Source of the DNA: an uncultured Opitutia bacterium
GTDB taxonomy: Bacteria > Verrucomicrobiota > Verrucomicrobiia > Opitutales > Opitutaceae
Reading direction: 5' to 3'
DNA: 13,890 nt
Assembly: GCA_937952235.1 (NCBI GenBank)
Contig: CALFZM010000172.1
Location: 1 to 13,890 of the forward strand
This document shows positions 1-5,414 of this stretch, in pieces (the first letter of the stretch is position 1; the number at the start of each line of letters is the position of its first letter). Under the pieces are notes generated by a model that was given only the letters and a program-made list of their open reading frames with translations, searched no databases and was not told the DNA's origin. Position numbers and translations under genes: made by a program.

Positions 1-9
1 AATTCTGTA

Positions 10-116
10 GCCCAAACCAGAACGCAAAGTCGCAAAGGAGCGCGAAGTTTCGCCAGGTTTTCTTCGCGAGTCTTTGCTTTCCTTCGCGTCTTTGCGTTCA
101 GGATCCCGCTTTGGGC
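10..116. repeat. Imperfect intergenic palindrome of CGCAAAG-type words
   Basis: The outer arms GCCCAAA (10-16) and TTTGGGC (110-116) pair. The main arms 20-39 and 80-99 match as reverse complements at 18 of 20 positions. The inner arms CGCGAAG (41-47) and CTTCGCG (62-68) pair perfectly, with 69-79 left as a bulge. Each arm is itself quasi-repetitive (GCAAAG, GCGAAG words). The element sits just past the stop codon of the leftward Nudix gene, so its RNA could fold into a long hairpin that ends or stabilises that transcript; no clear T-run follows, so a classical intrinsic terminator is not supported. Words like ACGCAAAGACGCAAAG are, from memory, scattered through intergenic DNA of many bacteria, which fits an interspersed palindromic repeat family. 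Copy number in this genome cannot be seen from one window. Confidence 0.6.
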
Positions 117-140
117 GGCTACGACTTTGGTCAACGTGCT

Positions 141-659
141 CTAGGTCGGGGAGACGGCCGGCCCGGCCACGATCTGCTCCACCTCGATCTGGACCGGCTG
201 GCCCGGACCACAGTCTGCGCGCAAGGCCACGAACCCATCCCGGTACCGGTCGTAGGTCGGCCAGAGCGCGGTGCGATCCGTGTCGGGAATCGGGAGCCGG
301 TCGATCTCGTGTCGGGCAAAGAAACCGAACTTTCCCTCGGCGATCGGCGGCGGCAGGGCGGCGAGGGGCACTTTGCAGCGGAAGAGAAACATCAACCAGT
401 GCGACTGGCCCTCGTAGGCCTTCTCCGCAATCATGGCGAAAAGGTGCATGGCACTCGAGTCCACCCGATGGCCCGTCTCCTCGAACGTCTCCCGCACCGC
501 GCACTCGAACGGTGATTCGCCCGTCGCGGTCTCGAGCTTGCCTCCGATCGGGCTCCAGATGCCCAGGTTCGGCGGCTTTGCCCGCAGGAGCAGGAGTTGC
601 TCGCCCGCGGTGTTTTCGAGAAACACCAGGACGGCGATCTTGTAGGAAAGGGGAGCCAT
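141..659 (-). CDS. Nudix (MutT-like) hydrolase
   Basis: A 172-residue protein of the Nudix superfamily, which hydrolyses nucleoside diphosphates linked to another moiety in a Mg2+-dependent way; the substrate cannot be read from sequence. The N-terminus has the usual first strands (YKIAVLVFL, then QLLLLRAKPPNLGIWSPIGG). The Nudix box follows: G40, E48, then R56-E57 and E60-E61 with G63 (RETFEETG). It fits G-x7-E-x7-RE-x2-EE-x-G, two residues longer than the usual G-x5-E spacing; all metal-binding acidic residues are present. No signal peptide or membrane segment, so cytosolic. The start chosen is the ATG at 659. The frame stays open upstream to 860, but that extension is Pro/Gly/Arg-rich and unlike a Nudix N-terminus. 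No Shine-Dalgarno sequence precedes the ATG. It is transcribed away from the pilus-like operon and has no evident functional link to it. Family assignment is firm; substrate is unknown. Confidence 0.9.
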   Translation of the reverse strand: MAPLSYKIAVLVFLENTAGEQLLLLRAKPPNLGIWSPIGGKLETATGESPFECAVRETFEETGHRVDSSAMHLFAMIAEKAYEGQSHWLMFLFRCKVPLAALPPPIAEGKFGFFARHEIDRLPIPDTDRTALWPTYDRYRDGFVALRADCGPGQPVQIEVEQIVAGPAVSPT

Positions 660-880
660 GAGTCGGTCTGGAGCGTGAAGAGTCGGGAGTTGCCAAGGCA
701 ATCCCGCAACGGACGCCGGTGGACCGGGGGCGCGTCCGGTTCCTCGCGAGCCCGGCGTTGCGGTTCGGGGCGCTCCTACCGTGATTTCGCGGGCGCCGCC
801 CTTGGCAGCTTCAGGGCCGCGGCAGAGATTGGGCGTGACGCGCCTCGCGTGTCGTCCCACGTTCCCGTCCCCCGATTCCC
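660..880. promoter_or_regulatory. Divergent intergenic region with possible hairpins
   Basis: This spacer of 221 bp lies between the leftward Nudix gene and the rightward pilus-like operon and must hold the Nudix promoter and probably the operon's. No -35/-10 pair stands out in this GC-rich DNA. Two inverted repeats are visible. One is GGGAGTTGCC (685-694) against GGCAATCCC (697-705), with a one-base bulge. The other is CCGCAAC (704-710) against GTTGCGG (757-763), extended by GCCGG (715-719) against CCGGC (752-756). An alternative pairing, GGACGC (711-716) with GCGTCC (732-737), competes with the second. They could be RNA structures in the Nudix leader or remnants of a palindromic repeat. The region is open in several frames, but none looks coding. 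Functional assignment is inference. Confidence 0.35.
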
Positions 881-1498
881 GTGCCCCTGTTTTTCCCGCC
901 TCGTTGGCGCCGCCTGCTGGCGTGCGCGCTCCTGCTCCTGCCTGCGTGCGCGCTGCGCGCGGCCGAGGAGGTGGAAGTGGCGCTCGTCCGGTTCGCCGCC
1001 GCGCGGGCGCCCGGCGGTGGCAGCCAGCCGTGGCTGGAGGCCGAGGTGGTGATTCAGGCGCGCCCGGCCCCGGGAGCGCCCGGCCAGATGGTGTCGCGGG
1101 TGCGGGTGGCGCTGCTGCTTGGCTTCGAGGTTCCGGGGCCGGCGGGAGCAGACCGTCGGCTCGATCATTATCGCGCCGACGCCGAGTGCGTGGCGCTCGA
1201 GCCGGGGCGCACGAGTGTCCGCTTCTACTTGCCGCCGGAACTGGTGAAACGCGACGGCCTCCGGGGCGAGCCGCGCTATTGGGGCGTCGAGCTCGGGGTT
1301 GGCGGCAAACCGGTCCCCGCCGGCCGGTCGGCGTATGCGACGAGCCTGGCCACGCCCGAGCAGAGGCGGGCGTTTCAACAGCGCGGCGGCACCGCCGCGG
1401 CCGCCCAGGACGGGCTGCTGCAGCCCCAGTACCTCACGCCTTTTGCCAGCGATTATACACGTGCGGCGCCGTCGTTTGTGCGCCGCGAGGCTCCCTAG
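881..1498 (+). CDS. Secreted Amuc_1102-like pilus-associated protein
   Basis: A 205-residue exported protein at the head of the pilus-like operon. A GTG start gives a clear signal peptide: a basic n-region (RWRR, residues 8-11), a hydrophobic core LLACALLLL (12-20) and a likely cut after ALRA (27). A cysteine at 23 in LLPAC leaves a lipoprotein reading possible, though proline at -2 is atypical. The mature part is mostly predicted strand (VEVALVRF, PWLEAEVVIQ, SRVRVALLLGFEV, SVRFYLPPELVKRDGLRGEP, YWGVELGV) and ends with QPQYLTPF and FVRREAP. That pattern and the position directly before a pilM-like gene match the verrucomicrobial Amuc_1102 family, whose Akkermansia member is, as I recall, Ig-like in fold. 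A periplasmic or envelope-associated accessory role is inferred. The spacer to the pilM-like gene is 81 bp with no terminator-like hairpin, so cotranscription is likely. No Shine-Dalgarno site is visible. Family call from motif memory and synteny, not from a search. Confidence 0.75.
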   Translation: MPLFFPPRWRRLLACALLLLPACALRAAEEVEVALVRFAAARAPGGGSQPWLEAEVVIQARPAPGAPGQMVSRVRVALLLGFEVPGPAGADRRLDHYRADAECVALEPGRTSVRFYLPPELVKRDGLRGEPRYWGVELGVGGKPVPAGRSAYATSLATPEQRRAFQQRGGTAAAAQDGLLQPQYLTPFASDYTRAAPSFVRREAP

Positions 1499-1579
1499 TT
1501 GGGGAGGGACGAAAGCCGTAACCATAATGCGCTTGCCGCGTCTCGCCCCATCTGAAATCGCCTCTGCTGCCTACCCTCT

Positions 1580-3346
1580 ATGCGCGCCCCTCGAGTCCTA
1601 GCCGTTGACATTGGTGCAGGCCATGTCGCGTGCGGCGTGTTCTTGGTCGGGCCGTCCGGCCGGCTGGTGCTGCAGCAGTTCGCGCTTGAACCGCACTCCT
1701 CGGATCCGTCGCACGAAGGCCGCTGGGCCGTGGAGATCGCGCAATCGCTGGGTGCCGTTTCCGCCCGCCGCAAGCTTTCGGGCGCGGCCGCGATCGCGGT
1801 CCCCGGGCACCTGGCGCTGACGAAGTTCATCAAGACTCCGTCCGTGGCGAAGGAGAAGCGCGGCAAGATCATCGCGTTCGAGGCGGCCGAGAACATTCCT
1901 TATCCGCTCGAGGACGTGGTGTGGGATCACGTGGTCGTGGCGGACGACGGCTTCGACCTGGAGGTCATGCTCGCGGCTTCCAAGTTCGACGCGATGCAAT
2001 CGCTCTGCGGCGCAGCCGATGCGGCGGGCTTTCCGGTCGAGCGCGCCACGCCCGCGAGCCTGGCGCTGTGCCGCGCCTTCCGGTACAATTATCCCCAGGT
2101 GCTCGAGAGCGTGATCGTCGTGAACATCGGCGCCCGCACCAGCACGCTGCTGTTCCTCGAGGGCGATCGTTTCTATATCCGCACCCTGGCCCTCGCCGGC
2201 AACGCGGTCACCCAGGCCATTGCCGAGGAGTTGCGGATCGATTTTCCCTCCGCCGAGACGCTGAAGGTTCAGGTCCTGTCGGGCCAGAGCGACCTGCCCG
2301 CCACGTCGCCATCGCGGGCGGCGGTCCAGCGGGCGGCGCAGGCGTTCGTCGCCAAGCTCCAGGTCGAGATCACGCGTTCGGCGGTGAATCACCGCCGGCA
2401 GTCCGGCAGCGGCCAGCCGGTGGCCGTCTACCTCACGGGCGGGGGATCGTTGATCGAGAATCTGCCGGCGAGCCTGGCCGAGCGGCTCAAGCTGCCGGTC
2501 GAGCGCTACGAATCGCTCAAGAACGTCGACCTCTCCGCCGACGCCCGCGCCGCCGGCGCCGAAAGCCAGTCGCCCGTGCTGGCGGATCTGGTGGGACTCG
2601 CCACGCGGCTGGTCAAGGAGGAGAGCGAAGCGAGCCTCCTGCCTCCGGCGCTCACCGAGGCCCTGGCGTTCCGGAAGCGCCAGCCCTGGTACGTCGGCGC
2701 CGCCGCCCTGGTGGTCCTCGCGCTGCTGCCGCCGATCGGCTACCTGCATTCGCTCACGGCGAACTCGCTGGAGCGCATTTCCCAGGTGGACACGCACCTC
2801 ATGCCGCTGCGCGCGATCGAGAGCCGCAATGCGGACAACCTGCGCCAGATCGAGGAGGCGGCGAAACAGATCGCCTCGCTGCGCGGGGCCTACGGCACGA
2901 AGGCCAACTGGATCAATTTCTTCGCCGACCTGCAGGAACGGTTGGTGAAGGTCGAGGACGTCTGGCTCGACAAGTTGCAGGTGGTCCGTCCGCCGCTGCC
3001 GGAACCCGGCGCGACGCCCGAAGAGCAGCCGGCCCCGGATCCCAACGCCCCGGCTCCGGCCGAGGGCAGCGCTCCGCCGGCGGAAGGCGTCGCAGCCACG
3101 ACGGATCCCAACGCGGCTCCCGCGAGCCCGCCGGTGCGGCTGACGCTCAGCGGCCGGCTGCTCGACATCACGAATCCGCAGTCGAAGGTCAGCCCTGAGT
3201 CGACGCTCCGGGTGAAACAACTGCTCGCGAGCTTCACCGGCTCGCAGTTCATCGCCGCCGTCGAGAACGAGCGCTTCGACAACAGCCAGAACGGGCTCCT
3301 GCGGTTCGACTTCACGCTCGTGATCAACCCGAAGAAGACGCTCTAG
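1580..3346 (+). CDS. PilM-PilN fusion, Amuc_1101-like pilus complex protein
   Basis: A 588-residue protein joining an actin-like ATPase to a membrane-anchored PilN-like part. Residues 1-345 are PilM/FtsA-like: phosphate-1 motif VLAVDIGAGHVACGVF (6-21), the PilM signature around FEAAENIPYPLEDVVWDH (100-117), phosphate-2 motif VIVVNIGARTSTLLFL (178-193) and adenosine motif VAVYLTGGGSLIENLP (281-296). A segment ASLLPPALTEALAFRKR (351-367) resembles the NLLP...R-type PilN N-terminus that docks on PilM in canonical systems. One transmembrane helix follows (371-389), then a helical stretch, WINFFADLQERLVKVEDVWL (444-463), a Pro/Ala-rich linker (about 470-518) and a final LTLSGRLLD ... FDFTLVINP strand domain typical of PilN. 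The ATPase would face the cytoplasm and the C-terminus the periplasm. The next gene starts 2 bp after the stop, so coupling is likely. The ATG start gives an intact first strand; no Shine-Dalgarno is seen. PilM/FtsA fold is secure; the PilN assignment of the C-terminus is strong inference. Confidence 0.9.
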   Translation: MRAPRVLAVDIGAGHVACGVFLVGPSGRLVLQQFALEPHSSDPSHEGRWAVEIAQSLGAVSARRKLSGAAAIAVPGHLALTKFIKTPSVAKEKRGKIIAFEAAENIPYPLEDVVWDHVVVADDGFDLEVMLAASKFDAMQSLCGAADAAGFPVERATPASLALCRAFRYNYPQVLESVIVVNIGARTSTLLFLEGDRFYIRTLALAGNAVTQAIAEELRIDFPSAETLKVQVLSGQSDLPATSPSRAAVQRAAQAFVAKLQVEITRSAVNHRRQSGSGQPVAVYLTGGGSLIENLPASLAERLKLPVERYESLKNVDLSADARAAGAESQSPVLADLVGLATRLVKEESEASLLPPALTEALAFRKRQPWYVGAAALVVLALLPPIGYLHSLTANSLERISQVDTHLMPLRAIESRNADNLRQIEEAAKQIASLRGAYGTKANWINFFADLQERLVKVEDVWLDKLQVVRPPLPEPGATPEEQPAPDPNAPAPAEGSAPPAEGVAATTDPNAAPASPPVRLTLSGRLLDITNPQSKVSPESTLRVKQLLASFTGSQFIAAVENERFDNSQNGLLRFDFTLVINPKKTL

Positions 3347-3348
3347 CG

Positions 3349-4434
3349 ATGAGCTTTTACCGGAAAAACCCGCTCTTCGCCCTCGCGATGACCGTCTGCG
3401 GTCTGCTCGTGCTGGGAGAACTGGCGTTGATCTACGAGCGTTTCGCCGCCTCGCGCGCCGCCGAAAAGCGGCTCTCCCAGCGCCGGACCGACCTGGAGAG
3501 CATGTCCATCCTCATGCCGCCGCCGACGCGGGAGGTCGCCGCCGCGATCGAGGCGGACCTGGAAAAGGCCCGCCAGTCGCTGGCCTCGATGCAGGCCGAA
3601 CTGAAGGGCAGGGGCCCCGCGGCCGAGCGGATCCGCAGCGCCAAACCGCCGGCGGCGCGGACCGACGCCTACTTCGATCTCGCCACGTTCGCGGAGAAAT
3701 CGCGCACCGCCGCCGGGCAGCACGGGATCGACATCCGCCCCGAGGCGGCGCGCTTCGGGTTCTCCGCCTTCGCCAACGAGGGACCCACCGCGGACCACAT
3801 CGAGGCCGTCTTCCGGCAGCGCCTGATCGCCCAGTACCTGGTGGACGCGTTGATCGAGGCGCGGCCCCGCGCGCTGTTCTCGGTCAAGCGCGAGGCGACG
3901 CTGGGCAAGGCCGACCGCGACGCCCGTGCCGCCGCGATCTCGAGTGGCCAGCCGCCGCCGGAGGTGCACGGCGAGGAGGGGCCCGACTACTTCGCCATCG
4001 ACCCGCGGGTGACGGCGCGCATGCCGGGATTCATCGACACGATCCCGTTCCGCTTCGTGTTCACCGGCGAGACGGCCGCGCTGCGGTCGTTCCTGAACCG
4101 GATTGCCTCGTTCGAACTCCCGGTCCTCGTCCGCGAGGTGGAGGTCGAACCCGCCTCCGCCGAGGAATCGGCCGCCCAGGCCACCGTCGAAGACGCCGCT
4201 CCCGCCGCTGCCGAGGGCGGCGTCGCCGCCTCGGTGCTGCTGACGGCTGAGGCTCCCGCCCCCAAGCCGGTGGCGGCGCGACCGGCCCGGCCCACCCGGG
4301 GGCCCACCGCCACCCCGATCGTGGCCAAGACGATCTCCAAGTTCACCGTGACGGTCGAATTCGTCGAACTCGTTCCGCCCGCCGAAGCTGCCGCCACCGC
4401 CGACGCCACCGCGGCGCCGGCCTCCTCCACATGA
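3349..4434 (+). CDS. Amuc_1100-like pilus protein (PilN/PilO type)
   Basis: A 361-residue bitopic inner-membrane protein. Residues 1-8 are short and basic, 9-29 form a transmembrane helix, about 33-90 are heptad-rich and likely coiled coil, and the rest is periplasmic. Two alpha/beta segments can be picked out: one around YFDLATFAEKSRTAAGQHG (108-126), the other around FIDTIPFRFVFTGETAALRSFLNRIA (about 228-253), which resembles the ferredoxin-like half of PilO/PilN proteins. A Pro/Ala linker (about 270-325) precedes a last strand FTVTVEFVELVPP (332-344). Position between the PilM-like and PilP-like genes and this architecture match the verrucomicrobial Amuc_1100 family; the Akkermansia member is known as a TLR2-active surface protein, which says nothing about activity here. 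Likely role: partner of the PilN-like part of the upstream fusion in the alignment complex linking inner membrane to secretin. The ATG lies 2 bp past the preceding stop. The low-complexity Ala/Pro tail is longer than the fold needs. Confidence 0.8.
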   Translation: MSFYRKNPLFALAMTVCGLLVLGELALIYERFAASRAAEKRLSQRRTDLESMSILMPPPTREVAAAIEADLEKARQSLASMQAELKGRGPAAERIRSAKPPAARTDAYFDLATFAEKSRTAAGQHGIDIRPEAARFGFSAFANEGPTADHIEAVFRQRLIAQYLVDALIEARPRALFSVKREATLGKADRDARAAAISSGQPPPEVHGEEGPDYFAIDPRVTARMPGFIDTIPFRFVFTGETAALRSFLNRIASFELPVLVREVEVEPASAEESAAQATVEDAAPAAAEGGVAASVLLTAEAPAPKPVAARPARPTRGPTATPIVAKTISKFTVTVEFVELVPPAEAAATADATAAPASST

Positions 4435-4478
4435 CGTCGCGCCTCATCGCCGCCCGCGCGGCTTCGTCGTCCTGACCC

Positions 4479-5363
4479 ATGGCCGCCCCTTCCAGCGAAA
4501 AGGTCCTGTTCGGCGCCGCCGCGGTGGTCGCCCTTGCCTCCCTGGGCGGCTTCGGCTGGCTCATGCTCACGCGGCCGTCGGCGGCCAGCACCCCGATGCC
4601 GCGCGTGGAACTCGCCAGCACCGCCTACGAACCGACCGCGCCCGACGCTCCGGCGGTGAAGACGGAAACGTGGGCTGCGCCCGTCGCGCAAACGCGCGGT
4701 CGTGAGTGGATCTACGACGCCTTCACCCCCCCGGAGATTTTCTACAACGCCCGGTCGCGGCAGTTCGCCGTCCGGCCGCCGTCGAGCCTGCTCGACGAGG
4801 ACCTGCTCGAATCCTTCGGCCTCGAGTTGGTGTCGGTCCGCCCCGAGCCTTTCCGGCTGCAGCTCATCGGTTACGTGGGCGGGGAGGGCACCTGGCGCGG
4901 CACGTTCCAGAATGCCGTCACCGGCGAGGTGTTCCTGGGCTTCGCCGGCCGCCGCGTCGTGAGCCTGGGCGTCACCATCAAGAGCCTCGACGTTTCCTTC
5001 CAGCCGATCCGCGTCGGCGACAACACCACGGTGCGCCAGCGGGTGGCGAGCGCCGTCGTGCTGGACGAACGTTCCGGCCGCGAAGTCACGCTCACGCACC
5101 GGGAGCGATTTTTCACCGGGGCCGTTTCCGCCTTTGTCGCCGCCCCGGGCGAGACGGCGACCCGCGAAGTGCGCGAAGGCGATACGTTCAAGGTCGGGGA
5201 AACGGCCTACAAGATCGAGTCGGTGAAGACGACGCCACCCGCGATCGAGGTCACCAAGGAGTCGCCGACGCTGTCCCAACCCGACCGGCGCACCCTGCTC
5301 CCGCGCGACCCGGATCCCGCCGAGGGCGGCGATCCCGAACCGCCTCCGGCCGCGAGTCGTTGA
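4479..5363 (+). CDS. Amuc_1099-like pilus system protein (PilP type)
   Basis: A 294-residue protein with one N-terminal transmembrane helix (about 9-30), a Pro/Ala-rich spacer (33-72) and a beta-rich periplasmic region. The block REWIYDAFTPPEIFYN (75-90) stands out as a likely family signature. Strands such as PFRLQLIGYVGGEGTWRGTF (124-143), VFLGFAGRRV (151-160) and TFKVGETAYKIESVK (236-250) resemble the beta domain of PilP/GspC proteins, which bind the secretin's N-domains. The final 25 residues are acidic and Pro-rich. Position between the Amuc_1100-like gene and the secretin fits a PilP-type inner-to-outer membrane link; canonical PilP is a lipoprotein, whereas here anchoring would be by the helix, with no lipobox cysteine. 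Spacing is 44 bp from the gene before and 51 bp to the secretin. The ATG is chosen because it gives a complete anchor; no Shine-Dalgarno is visible. Assignment to the Amuc_1099 family rests on synteny plus fold pattern. Confidence 0.75.
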   Translation: MAAPSSEKVLFGAAAVVALASLGGFGWLMLTRPSAASTPMPRVELASTAYEPTAPDAPAVKTETWAAPVAQTRGREWIYDAFTPPEIFYNARSRQFAVRPPSSLLDEDLLESFGLELVSVRPEPFRLQLIGYVGGEGTWRGTFQNAVTGEVFLGFAGRRVVSLGVTIKSLDVSFQPIRVGDNTTVRQRVASAVVLDERSGREVTLTHRERFFTGAVSAFVAAPGETATREVREGDTFKVGETAYKIESVKTTPPAIEVTKESPTLSQPDRRTLLPRDPDPAEGGDPEPPPAASR

Positions 5364-5414
5364 CGCTCGTCCCACCGCCCGGCCTTTGCCCCCTCCCTCT
5401 TGCCCTTTCCAGAA

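Noticed and set aside
74..661. Plus-strand frames opposite the Nudix gene
   Set aside because: They are Arg/Pro/Ser-rich shadows without domains; the minus strand has an intact Nudix box.
660..860. Upstream extension of the Nudix frame, adding 67 residues
   Set aside because: The added stretch is Pro/Gly/Arg-rich, contains inverted repeats at the DNA level and precedes a normal Nudix start at 659.
1527..1601. Short plus-strand frame starting at an ATG in the gap before the PilM-like gene
   Set aside because: It has 24 codons, no ribosome binding site and no recognisable product, and it overlaps the true start at 1580 out of frame.
5400..5414. TTG start for the secretin
   Set aside because: The ATG at 5415 gives a compact signal peptide; the TTG would add only MPFPE before it.
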